13,682 bases of DNA from an uncultured Prevotellaceae bacterium. GTDB lineage: Bacteria; Bacteroidota; Bacteroidia; Bacteroidales; Bacteroidaceae. Position numbers and translations under genes: made by a program. The stretch covers positions 1 through 13,682 of the forward strand of contig CAMZHB010000013.1 of NCBI GenBank assembly GCA_947306605.1, given 5' to 3'. A model generated the notes under the pieces. That model did not search any database. It had not been told where the DNA came from and saw only the letters and a program-made list of their open reading frames with translations. Below, in pieces: positions 6,461-13,682 of the stretch. The first letter of the stretch is position 1. The number at the start of each line of letters is the position of its first letter.

Positions 6461-8229
6461 TGAAATATAACTTCATAGTGTGCTGTACGTGCTTCTTGCT
6501 AATAACTTGTGGGGTGAGAGGTGACGTTTTTGTTCACTTTGACTGGACGCGTTTCGCTTATGACGGCGTATTACCTGAAACTGCGACACGCTTTGAGCTA
6601 GGTGGTGATTACGATGACGTATCTGCCTACAAGGTGAGCCTGGATTATCCCGAGTGGGTTGAAATGACGAAGAGCGAACGCGTACAATTGAAAAAACTGG
6701 AAGTACAGCCTGCTGACACTGTCAGAATGAATGTGTATTTAAGCGTCAGTCGCAAGCAGGGTCTTTTGGATGTAAATTACTTGCCCGTAATCCGTAGGGA
6801 TGGTCGTTATTTGAAATTGCTCAGTGCCAAGGTTACGCTTCATAAAGCGGAATCTGCCAAGTCGAAAAACCTTGTTGGTGGAGCAAGGGCTCCACTTCCA
6901 GTGAAGAGTCGTTATGCTGCACATTCCGTTTTGTCACAAGGGAAATGGGTGAAGATACGTGTGAAGGATGAGGGCGTGTATAGCTTGACGCCGGCTTTTC
7001 TTAAGTCGTTGGGTTTCCAGGATGCGAGCAAGGTAAAGGTGTATGGATACGGTGGACTGCCGCTGAATGAAGTGATTGCTTACGATGGAAGTGAGAATGC
7101 ACACTTTGATGACTTGGAAGAGGTTCCTCTGATGAAGCGGACGGATGATTATATTTTCTATGCCAACGGCACGATGTACTGGAGTGCTGATGCCAAGCGG
7201 AGGGTCTATAATCCGTATTCACAGTATTCATATTATTTTTTGACTGAGGGCAATGGTCCAACGTTGATGAAAGAGGATGAAAAGATAGAGGCGCCAGCAA
7301 CAGTGCAAACCGTAAAGAGTGTGCCCTATGGGGGACTTGTTGAAACGGATGCCTTCAGTTGGTTGCAGAGTAGCCGGAATCTGTATGATAGTTATAATTT
7401 TGCTGACGGCAACTCGAAGAATTACACGCTGAATCTTCCACAAATAGATTCGACGCAAGCGACCAGCGTGACGATAAATTTTAGTGCGGGTAACTACACT
7501 CCGACTTCAGTGCAACTGTCTGCGAACGGCTATGCACTTGGTTCGTTTACCGTGGATAAAATTCCCGACCAGTATACATTTGCCCAAACTGCTTTGCGCA
7601 CTTATACGACATCGCGTCTTGGAGAGCGCAATACGTTTAACATCAAAACGACGAGCGGCAATGCAGCTCGGCTTGACTACATTTTAGTTGCGTATCAGAG
7701 GAAATTGTCCCAACCTTCAACGTTTCTTACGTTCCGTACTAATGTTACCGATGTGGCTCGCTATAGTATGAGCGGGGCCAACAGCAATACACAAGTCTGG
7801 CGTATCGGTAGCGCAGGCCATCCTGCCGGCATCGTTCCTGCATCTTTGTCTGGCAATACCCTTTCGTTTGTTCTTGAGAAAGACCATGGGCAGCGTTATG
7901 TGGCTGTAAATACTGCAGCAACCTTTCCTCAACCTGAGAAGGTGGGGAGTATTGCCAATCAGGACCTACATGCCGACTCCCTATATGATATGGTAATCAT
8001 TATACCTGAGAGCGGAAAACTGCTATCTCAAGCGGAGAGACTGGCAAATGCGCATCGTGAGAAAGACAGTTTGCGTGTAAAGATTGTAAAAGCTGACTTG
8101 CTATATAATGAGTTCTCTTCCGGAACACCGGATGCCACTGCGTATCGCAAGTATATGAAGATGCTTTATGACAAAGCGAATACTGAGGCAGACATGCCCA
8201 AGTATCCAGTCTTTGGGATAACCGCATGA
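6457..8229 (+). CDS. porU: T9SS sortase PorU, N-terminal piece (frame broken)
   Basis: First part of PorU, the outer-surface peptidase of the type IX secretion system that removes the C-terminal signal of cargo and attaches cargo to lipopolysaccharide. The 590-residue frame has a Sec signal peptide (MMKYNFIVCCTCFLLITCGVRG), beta-rich N-terminal domains including KWVKIRVKDEGVYSLTPAFL, and the start of the C25 peptidase domain (SLYDMVIIIPESGKLL; ATAYRKYMKMLYDKANTEAD). At K582-Y583 the normal family sequence, roughly LLLFGDGxWDNRM, fails: the frame runs PVFGITA and stops at 8227-8229, while WDNR resumes in another frame. The last about 7 residues are therefore out-of-frame product. The ATG at 6457 overlaps the FAH stop. 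Alone this piece has no catalytic His or Cys. Confidence 0.88.
   Translation: MMKYNFIVCCTCFLLITCGVRGDVFVHFDWTRFAYDGVLPETATRFELGGDYDDVSAYKVSLDYPEWVEMTKSERVQLKKLEVQPADTVRMNVYLSVSRKQGLLDVNYLPVIRRDGRYLKLLSAKVTLHKAESAKSKNLVGGARAPLPVKSRYAAHSVLSQGKWVKIRVKDEGVYSLTPAFLKSLGFQDASKVKVYGYGGLPLNEVIAYDGSENAHFDDLEEVPLMKRTDDYIFYANGTMYWSADAKRRVYNPYSQYSYYFLTEGNGPTLMKEDEKIEAPATVQTVKSVPYGGLVETDAFSWLQSSRNLYDSYNFADGNSKNYTLNLPQIDSTQATSVTINFSAGNYTPTSVQLSANGYALGSFTVDKIPDQYTFAQTALRTYTTSRLGERNTFNIKTTSGNAARLDYILVAYQRKLSQPSTFLTFRTNVTDVARYSMSGANSNTQVWRIGSAGHPAGIVPASLSGNTLSFVLEKDHGQRYVAVNTAATFPQPEKVGSIANQDLHADSLYDMVIIIPESGKLLSQAERLANAHREKDSLRVKIVKADLLYNEFSSGTPDATAYRKYMKMLYDKANTEADMPKYPVFGITA
8209..8229 (+). other. porU: Frame break in porU at the FGDG motif
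   Basis: The upstream frame ends with codons for V-F-G-I-T-A and TGA at 8227-8229; the downstream frame reads L-W-D-N-R-M from 8211. Joining them needs 3n+1 extra bases. A lost copy of GTCTTTGG plus a 5-base spacer (13 bases) would restore FGDGLWDNR; a single missing G at 8215-8217 would restore only FGDNR. It may be an assembly or sequencing error, a true mutation, or slippage. The ATGA overlap here is probably a coincidence, because that Met is an internal PorU residue. Confidence 0.75.
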
Positions 8230-10232
8230 TTACTTCACATACACGCTATTTAAAGCCCCAGGATTACCTGCTTTGTTACGAATCTGACGATCCTGGTGTG
8301 AGCGAAGTGGACAGTTATGTATCGGATGACTACTTCGGTTTTCTTGATGACGGTGAAGGCGCATCAATAACCCGTGATAAGTTGGATTTAGGTATAGGTC
8401 GCTTGCCATTGGTTGAAAGTGGGGAAGCTCAAATAGTCGTTGACAAGATATTGGACTATATGAACAATCGGCATGTCGGTAATTGGAAAAACAATGTCTA
8501 TATCTTGGCTGACGATGGCGATAACAACTCTCACATGATCGATGCTGATACGGTTCGTAATAACATTGTTCGTTACAATCCCAATTTGCAAGTGAAGCGA
8601 ATCTATTGGGATGCTTATGAACGTGTATCTACTACGACAGGAAATACATATCCTGCCGCTGTAAAGGCAGTGAAAGAAGCGATGAACCGAGGTGCGCTAA
8701 TCATGGACTATTCTGGTCATGGCTCTCCCTATCAGATTTCACACGAAAGGGTGCTTAATCTAACTGATTTCAAAGAATTCTCTTCAGCTAAAATACCTTT
8801 GTGGGTCGTAGCTTCGTGTGAGTTGACGCCATTTGACATGTTGGAAGAAAATATAGGGGAAACAAGTCTACTTAACAAGAAGGGCGCAGCAATTGCATTC
8901 TTTAGTTCTTCTCGTGCAGCCTATGCAACACAGAACAGATACGTGAACAATTACTTCACTCACTATGCTCTTGGGACCGATAACGAAGGACGTAGATGTA
9001 CCCTGGGGGATGCTGCACGTTTGGCCAAAGTTTCGCTGGTGTCTGATTACGATGCGTCTTTCAGTAAAGCACGTGATTACTCGTCAAACAAATTAAAATA
9101 CGCGTTAATGGGTGATCCGGCGCTGACACTCGCTTCTCCTACTCACCGTGTCGTATTGGATAAAATCAATGGCGCAGCTATATCAACCACAAATCCTCCT
9201 ACCTTGAAGGCAGGAAGTACTGTGAAGATTTCAGGTCACATTGAGAAGGAATCAAAAGAACTTCTGTCTGGTTTTAATGGTGTTGTTTCGTTGATTCTTA
9301 TGGACACAAAAGACACCATCATTTGCAAAAATAACACGAATGCTTCGAAAGGTAATCATAAGTTCACTGAATACACGAAAACACTTTATGAAGGTAGCGA
9401 TTCAGTAAAGAACGGTCGTTTTGAGTTGTCTCTAATCGTTCCTTTAGACATTAAATATAGTAACGAAGCCGGACGTATGAGTTTGTATGCCGTGAACAAT
9501 GCACATACAATCGAAGCTAACGGTGCCTGTGAAGCTTTCCGGTTGGGCGGAACGGCAGATGTGAAAAAGGATACAGTTGGTCCGGCCATGTATGTCTATT
9601 TGAATGACCCGGACTTCCAAGATGGTGGCACGGTTAATCCGAGTCCCTATTTCTATGCCGTTCTTTCAGATTCGTCTGGCATAAACAGAACAGGCAATGG
9701 TGTAGGTCATGATATCCAACTTGTGATTGATTCGAAAGAAGAGTATTCATTTGTCCTGAATGACTATTTCTCTTATGATTTCGGAAGTCATACGCGTGGT
9801 TCATTGGCATATAAGATTCCCAATCTCCCGGAAGGAGAGCACCGATTGTTCTTCCGCGCGTGGGATACTCGGAATAATTCTTCGGCAACTATATTGAATT
9901 TTGTTGTCAAAGGCGGCCTGGCTCCGTCGTTGTCGGATGTAAAATTGACGCACAACCCGGCCAGAAGCAATACAACGTTTATTATATCGTATGACAGGCC
10001 TGAAACAGATACCAAGTTCACCATAGAAGTGTACGACTGCTTTGGTCGTTTGTGGTGGAGCCACGATGAGGTGGGACAGTCTTCAGATGGTTATTACACG
10101 ATCAATTGGAATTTGGTTTCTAATGGAGGTGTACCGATGCCCAATGGACTCTATTTGTTCAAAGTCGGGATTGCTTGCGAGGGTAGTAAAGAAATTACAA
10201 AAACAAATAAATTAGTTATCCGCAAACAATAA
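8226..10232 (+). CDS. porU: T9SS sortase PorU, catalytic and C-terminal piece
   Basis: Continuation of PorU in a shifted frame; true homology begins slightly upstream, at the L-W-D-N-R codons from 8211. This 668-residue piece carries the C25 (gingipain-like) catalytic dyad: H165 in MDYSGHGSP (codon 8718-8720) and C198 in VVASCELTPFD (codon 8817-8819). After the peptidase domain, which includes KLKYALMGDPALTL, come Ig-like beta domains and, at about residues 573-668, a T9SS-type C-terminal domain (KLTHNPARSNTTF then YDCFGRLWW and GLYLFKVG). PorU is known to keep this domain. The piece has no signal peptide, so if the break is real it could not reach the surface even if translation restarted at the ATGA overlap. 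With the upstream piece the protein would be about 1,260 residues. porV follows after 35 bases. Confidence 0.9.
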   Translation: MITSHTRYLKPQDYLLCYESDDPGVSEVDSYVSDDYFGFLDDGEGASITRDKLDLGIGRLPLVESGEAQIVVDKILDYMNNRHVGNWKNNVYILADDGDNNSHMIDADTVRNNIVRYNPNLQVKRIYWDAYERVSTTTGNTYPAAVKAVKEAMNRGALIMDYSGHGSPYQISHERVLNLTDFKEFSSAKIPLWVVASCELTPFDMLEENIGETSLLNKKGAAIAFFSSSRAAYATQNRYVNNYFTHYALGTDNEGRRCTLGDAARLAKVSLVSDYDASFSKARDYSSNKLKYALMGDPALTLASPTHRVVLDKINGAAISTTNPPTLKAGSTVKISGHIEKESKELLSGFNGVVSLILMDTKDTIICKNNTNASKGNHKFTEYTKTLYEGSDSVKNGRFELSLIVPLDIKYSNEAGRMSLYAVNNAHTIEANGACEAFRLGGTADVKKDTVGPAMYVYLNDPDFQDGGTVNPSPYFYAVLSDSSGINRTGNGVGHDIQLVIDSKEEYSFVLNDYFSYDFGSHTRGSLAYKIPNLPEGEHRLFFRAWDTRNNSSATILNFVVKGGLAPSLSDVKLTHNPARSNTTFIISYDRPETDTKFTIEVYDCFGRLWWSHDEVGQSSDGYYTINWNLVSNGGVPMPNGLYLFKVGIACEGSKEITKTNKLVIRKQ

Positions 10233-10267
10233 ATGCGGCCGATTGTAGTTTTAATATTGAATCAAGC

Positions 10268-11491
10268 ATGTCAAAGATGAAAAAGAGTATATCAATTATA
10301 GCATTTTTTATGTTGGTTATTGGCGTCGCTAAAGCCGAGGACATAAAAAAGAAGTTTAATCCAGTACAGACAGCCGTCGTTTCCCAGAGTATAGGGTCCG
10401 ATGCGCGGGCTGGTGGACTTGGTGATATTGGTGCGGCAACCGATCCTGATGTGAATTCACAGGCTTGGAATGCCGCTAAATATCCATTTTGCATCAGCAG
10501 GGCTGGAGTTGCTCTGAACTATACGCCTTGGTTGCGCCAACTGGTCAATGATATCGACCTCGGATATTTATCTGGTTACTTGCGTCTGGGTAATTATCAG
10601 GCAGTCAGTGCCTCATTACGTTATTTTTCTTTGGGTGACGTAGAAATGGGTTCTGGAACCGACGATGCAGATGGGGTAGGCATGACATTTCGTCCGTATG
10701 AGTTTGCTGTAGATGCCGCATACTCACGAATGTTAAGCGAGACGTTTTCAGCAGCTGTGACTTTCCGCTATATTTATTCGGACTTGTCGGGCCATTATGA
10801 CGACTCATCTGAACCAGGATCTGCTTTCGCCGTTGATTTGGGCACCTATTACAATACGTACTTGAACATGGGAGGACGTGAGTGCCAGTTAGCATTAGGT
10901 TTGGGCATTTCAAATCTTGGTAGTAAGGTTAATTATGGTGACGACTACTCTTTCTTTTTGCCTACAAACCTTCGTCTGGGTTTTAACTACATGGTTCCCT
11001 TGAACGAGTACAATCGTATTTCAATCTGTGCCGATGCTAATAAATTGTTAGTGCCGACGTATCCTACCGATGCACAATGTGCGAAAGCATTAGGCTATTC
11101 TACAGACGACGGTGAAGACCATACGGCAGAATATCAAGTATATCGCGAAGAGCATTATTATAATATTTCGCCCATATCCGGTATATTCAAAAGCTTTGGT
11201 GACGCTCCGAACGGCTTTAAAGAGGAACTCGAGGAGATACAATGGAGTGTCGGCATGGAATATACCTATAATGACAAATTTACTTTGCGTGCCGGCTACC
11301 ATCATGAGAGTGAGAACAAGGGAGGTCGGAAATACTTCACGGTAGGTGCCGGATTCAAGATGAATGTATTCTCTTTGGACGCAGGATATGTGATTTCGAC
11401 GGCATCACAAAACCCTCTCGATCAGACATTGCGCGTCTCACTCGGATTTGACTTTGATGGTATCAGAGATTTGTTCCATCGCGGTCGCTAA
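10268..11491 (+). CDS. porV: T9SS outer-membrane protein PorV (LptO)
   Basis: PorV is a FadL-like outer-membrane beta-barrel that collects folded cargo at the T9SS translocon through its C-terminal signal and carries it to PorU. The 407-residue product has a signal peptide (MSKMKKSISIIAFFMLVIGVAKA, cleavage before EDIKKK). It then shows the family segment SIGSDARAGGLGDIGAATDP and alternating amphipathic strands through the C-terminus (FTLRAGYHHESENKGGRKYF; SLDAGYVISTASQNPLDQTL). The length is typical. It starts 35 bases after porU; Met4 (10277) is an alternative start. Cotranscription with its partner porU and with ispF is expected. The gene is intact, so this chromosome keeps the shuttle even though the sortase reading frame is broken. 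Confidence 0.93.
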   Translation: MSKMKKSISIIAFFMLVIGVAKAEDIKKKFNPVQTAVVSQSIGSDARAGGLGDIGAATDPDVNSQAWNAAKYPFCISRAGVALNYTPWLRQLVNDIDLGYLSGYLRLGNYQAVSASLRYFSLGDVEMGSGTDDADGVGMTFRPYEFAVDAAYSRMLSETFSAAVTFRYIYSDLSGHYDDSSEPGSAFAVDLGTYYNTYLNMGGRECQLALGLGISNLGSKVNYGDDYSFFLPTNLRLGFNYMVPLNEYNRISICADANKLLVPTYPTDAQCAKALGYSTDDGEDHTAEYQVYREEHYYNISPISGIFKSFGDAPNGFKEELEEIQWSVGMEYTYNDKFTLRAGYHHESENKGGRKYFTVGAGFKMNVFSLDAGYVISTASQNPLDQTLRVSLGFDFDGIRDLFHRGR

Positions 11492-11502
11492 ATATTGTTT
11501 AT

Positions 11503-11985
11503 ATGAAGATTAGGGTGGGATTCGGTTACGACGTTCACAATCTTGTGAACGACCGTGCCCTTTGGTTGGGTGGAATTCTCATAGATTCGCCTGCCGGTCT
11601 CCTAGGTCATAGTGACGCAGACGTACTTATTCATGCCATTTGCGATGCTGCGCTCGGTGCAGCTAATCTTCGTGACATCGGATACCACTTTCCGGATACC
11701 GATGAGCGTTATCGTGGTATTGATAGCAAACAGTTGCTTTCCGAAACGGTTCGAATGATAGAGAACAAGGGTTTTCGTATTGGAAATGTCGATGCTACGG
11801 TATGTGCCGAAGCACCCAAACTAAACCCATACATACCCGAAATGCAAAAAACGCTGTCAGCGCTGATGCATGTCGAGATATCTGATGTTTCTATTAAAGC
11901 TACGACAACGGAACAGCTGGGTTTTGTGGGCCAACGCGAAGGTATGGCTGCATATGCCGTTGTTTTGATAGAAAAAGAGGGGTAA
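11503..11985 (+). CDS. ispF: 2-C-methyl-D-erythritol 2,4-cyclodiphosphate synthase
   Basis: IspF closes the cyclodiphosphate ring in the fifth step of the non-mevalonate (MEP) isoprenoid pathway, in the cytoplasm, as a trimer with a metal ion per active site. The 160-residue protein is complete. Zinc ligands D10 and H12 lie in GFGYDVH and H44 in GHSDADVLIH; the phosphate/cytidine-binding parts GYHFPDTD, ATVCAEAPKL and KATTTEQLGFVGQREG are all present. It starts 11 bases after porV and probably shares its transcript, a linkage also recalled from P. gingivalis. A 20-base perfect inverted repeat lies in codons 10-17. Its stop is only 2 bp from the convergent nadD stop. Confidence 0.97.
   Translation: MKIRVGFGYDVHNLVNDRALWLGGILIDSPAGLLGHSDADVLIHAICDAALGAANLRDIGYHFPDTDERYRGIDSKQLLSETVRMIENKGFRIGNVDATVCAEAPKLNPYIPEMQKTLSALMHVEISDVSIKATTTEQLGFVGQREGMAAYAVVLIEKEG
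11532..11551. repeat. Inverted repeat inside the start of ispF
   Basis: CGTTCACAA, TC, TTGTGAACG: a perfect 9-bp stem with a 2-base centre, 30 bases after the ispF ATG. It encodes the conserved catalytic D-V-H and the next residues, so part of it is fixed by protein sequence. It could be a protein-binding palindrome or fold in the mRNA. Confidence 0.4.
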
Positions 11986-11987
11986 GG

Positions 11988-12578
11988 TTATTCCCAAATT
12001 TGGGGATGTTGCTTCAAAAAGGCTGACAGTTCCTTCTCTACTGCTTCCGGCAACCACCGAGAAGCACTTTTTTTTGCTTTTATTGCCTCCCTGATTTTTG
12101 TAGAACTTACATTGTAGAGCGAAGTTTCGAGTAGAGTCACATTATTTGGTAAATCGACATTATTAATAGGGAATCCATCCCTCGGATATACCACTATGGG
12201 GTAATTATCGAGAATATCTTTGTAATGATACCAGCGTTGGAATTCTGCCCAGTTGTCTGCGCCGATAATAAGAGAGAAATTACGTTCGGGATAAGCCTTT
12301 TTCAGCTCGTTTAATGTGTGGATGGTGTATGATGGGCGCGACAAATGAAATTCAAAATCAGAGACAGTAACATTAGGAATGGTCTTTGTAGCCAGTTTGG
12401 CCAATTTCAACCGGAATGAGTCGGGTAATAATTGTGTTTGGACCTTCAAAGGATTTTGCGGAGAGACCATAAGCCATGTTTCATCAACCAAACCACAATT
12501 TATAGCGCTCTCAGCAACCGCCAAGTGCCCTTTGTGAATGGGATTAAACGACCCGCCAAAAATTCCGGTACGTATCAT
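11988..12578 (-). CDS. nadD: Nicotinate-nucleotide adenylyltransferase
   Basis: NadD joins nicotinate mononucleotide and ATP to give deamido-NAD, a key step of NAD synthesis in the cytoplasm. The 196-residue protein opens with the nucleotidyltransferase motif GGSFNPIHKGH (H15-x-x-H18), then shows the SPQNPLK segment, IIGADNWAEFQRW and the ATP-binding NVSSTKIREAI near the C-terminus. Length and motifs are standard. Its ATG at 12576-12578 overlaps the gmk stop by one base (TAATG), consistent with coupled translation, and gmk-nadD is a known neighbour pair in Bacteroidetes. The gene ends 2 bp from ispF, with a 12-bp palindrome (CCCAAATTTGGG, 11993-12004) in its last codons. Confidence 0.96.
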   Translation of the reverse strand: MIRTGIFGGSFNPIHKGHLAVAESAINCGLVDETWLMVSPQNPLKVQTQLLPDSFRLKLAKLATKTIPNVTVSDFEFHLSRPSYTIHTLNELKKAYPERNFSLIIGADNWAEFQRWYHYKDILDNYPIVVYPRDGFPINNVDLPNNVTLLETSLYNVSSTKIREAIKAKKSASRWLPEAVEKELSAFLKQHPQIWE

Positions 12579-13150
12579 TACTCTATTGTCAGAAATGCCT
12601 TTACTATAATGAAAGTTTCCTCTTTCGCTATCTCTAATACGTCATTAATAACGGTTTTGTCGAATTGCTTGGCAAAACTCAGTTCATAGGCAGCTTTATC
12701 TATACGCGACTCAATGACTTCTGGCGTGTCGGTACCTCGTTTTATTAAACGTTCTCTCAAAACTTCTATTGACGGTGGTTGAATAAAAAGCAGCAGAGCT
12801 TGTTTCCCGTAGATTTTTTTCACGCTTAGTGCGCCTTTAACATCTATATCGAGAACCACATTCTGACCTTTGTCAAGTTGTTTCTCTACTTGTTCTTTTA
12901 ATGTGCCATAATATTTGTCGGGGTACACTTCTTCGTATTCCAAAAACTCTCCTGCTGCAATCTTTTTGCGGAATTCATCAGGAGAAAGAAAGAAATAGTC
13001 CACGCCATCTACTTCCTCGCCTCGTGGAGCACGGCTTGTGGCGCTCACAGAAAAGTGTAAATTCTGAATACGTTTTCTTAATGCAGTTATAAGTGTACTT
13101 TTCCCGCTGCCACTTGGGGCGGAAAAAACAACAATTTTACCTTTCTTCAT
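12578..13150 (-). CDS. gmk: Guanylate kinase
   Basis: Gmk phosphorylates GMP to GDP with ATP, in the cytoplasm. The 190-residue protein has the Walker A loop SAPSGSGKST (residues 10-19), the GMP-binding region SATSRAPRGEEVDGVDYFF with FLEYEEVYPDKYYGT, the VVLDIDVKGA strand, and the lid segment RLIKRGTDTPEVIESRI. It is complete and typical in size. The start ATG lies inside the end of the upstream esterase gene (14-nt overlap) and its stop overlaps the nadD start by one base, so translation of the three is probably coupled. In many Bacteroides, as I recall, a yicC gene sits directly upstream of gmk; here that place is taken by a hydrolase. Confidence 0.97.
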   Translation of the reverse strand: MKKGKIVVFSAPSGSGKSTLITALRKRIQNLHFSVSATSRAPRGEEVDGVDYFFLSPDEFRKKIAAGEFLEYEEVYPDKYYGTLKEQVEKQLDKGQNVVLDIDVKGALSVKKIYGKQALLLFIQPPSIEVLRERLIKRGTDTPEVIESRIDKAAYELSFAKQFDKTVINDVLEIAKEETFIIVKAFLTIE

Positions 13151-13682
13151 CTCGAATCAGTTTTTCAAAGAAATTCCAAATTAATTGTCCGACATTAACG
13201 TCATCTGCGAGCGAGCTATGTGTACCTCCTTTCACCTCATAGAGACATACGTCAGCGTCACCTCCGGAATAATAATACTTTAATGTATATCTGCCGTTCG
13301 TTCTCAAACCTGGCAAAGAATCTGTCTGTACTGTCGTGCAGCGATTGCGAGCAATCCAGTAGCCAACGGCAATTGGAACTGACAAGTAGGCACCCCAACC
13401 ACCGTTATTATGTAAATCACCGTTCCATTCGCTAGTTCGGTCTTCCGTACCATGAATTTCGAGGAAAGGACGTGGACATGGCGCCTCCATAGTCTGATAT
13501 ATCCATTCCATGGTAAGACCTGCAACTGATGCGAAAGCTTTAAAGACATTCTGTTTCCGATATGCCATGAGGTAACACAACTCTCCACCGTTTGATACGC
13601 CAGTTAAGAAACAATTTTTGCGACTTACACCATATTTTTTCTGAATATGGCGAGCCAGTAAGCCGAGTTCTTTCACATCATC
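13137..13682 (-). CDS. Alpha/beta-hydrolase esterase, PHB-depolymerase/feruloyl-esterase-like (partial)
   Basis: The frame is open to the window edge, so only the C-terminal 181 residues are seen; the GTG at 13676 is internal (the visible protein begins D-D-V-K-E-L). The catalytic triad is recognisable: nucleophile S30 in TGVSNGGE, acid D81 in IHGTEDRTSEW, and H155 in KGGTHSSL (numbers from the first visible residue). The layout, with a helix before GxSxGG and a long insert with GGWGAYLSVP, fits the LpqC/PHB-depolymerase-like esterases, which include feruloyl and acetyl esterases; the substrate cannot be told. These are usually secreted, but the N-terminus is outside. No T9SS C-terminal domain is present. 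The stop lies 14 bases inside gmk. Confidence 0.82.
   Translation of the reverse strand, partial: DDVKELGLLARHIQKKYGVSRKNCFLTGVSNGGELCYLMAYRKQNVFKAFASVAGLTMEWIYQTMEAPCPRPFLEIHGTEDRTSEWNGDLHNNGGWGAYLSVPIAVGYWIARNRCTTVQTDSLPGLRTNGRYTLKYYYSGGDADVCLYEVKGGTHSSLADDVNVGQLIWNFFEKLIRDEER

Noticed and set aside
6485..6505. Cysteine near the PorU signal peptide as a lipoprotein site
   Set aside because: The residues before the candidate cysteine (L-I-T-C-G) do not fit a lipobox, which needs Gly, Ala or Ser just before Cys.
10246..10253. TAGTTTTA before porV as a -7 promoter box
   Set aside because: It lacks the final G of the consensus and no TTTG lies about 19 bases upstream; the 35-base gap looks like an operon spacer.
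13674..13676. GTG as the start of the esterase gene
   Set aside because: The frame stays open to the window edge, and the Asp-Asp-Val segment belongs to the helix preceding the GxSxGG motif; the protein continues outside the window.

Overview
This window looks like chromosomal DNA from a Bacteroidales bacterium, most likely Prevotellaceae-like. The main evidence is a porU-porV-ispF block of the type IX secretion system (T9SS), preceded by an FAH-fold gene, an order I recall from Porphyromonas gingivalis. A methionine synthase that ends before its reactivation domain and a Bacteroides-type promoter (TTTG-N19-TAnnTTTG) agree with this. The density is high, with genes overlapping or separated by a few bases, no tRNA or rRNA, no mobile element and no CRISPR array. 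No gap exceeds about 200 bases.

Layout: (1) 1-449, minus strand, the N-terminal third of enolase, cut by the window edge. (2) 450-651, a divergent promoter region. (3) 652-5662, plus strand, a tight presumed operon: an acidic DUF4375/DMP19-like protein, smpB, metH and a secreted GH5 beta-mannanase, followed by a strong hairpin at 5706-5739. (4) 5849-11985, plus strand, a second presumed operon: an FAH-fold protein, porU (broken into two frames), porV and ispF. (5) 11988-13682, minus strand, a third overlapping set: a partial alpha/beta-hydrolase esterase, gmk and nadD, meeting ispF tail to tail with only 2 bp between stops.

How the genes work together: PorU (surface sortase of the C25 gingipain-like peptidase family) and PorV (outer-membrane barrel shuttle) are partners in the T9SS attachment complex, which cuts the C-terminal signal of cargo and fixes cargo to the cell surface. 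The other genes are housekeeping: glycolysis (eno), trans-translation (smpB), methionine/folate metabolism (metH), isoprenoids (ispF), guanylate metabolism (gmk) and NAD synthesis (nadD). Two polymer-active hydrolases (mannanase, esterase) suggest a plant-polysaccharide-using or gut/rumen/oral lifestyle; this is inference.

Most interesting points: the FAH-fold protein upstream of porU keeps the family scaffold but appears to have lost every recognisable metal-binding and catalytic residue, so it looks like a pseudoenzyme tied by a 4-nt overlap to the T9SS sortase gene. porU is interrupted at the point where the conserved FGDG motif should be, with a residual sequence suggesting a short deletion. 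I see no convincing wholly new multi-gene defence or mobile system here.
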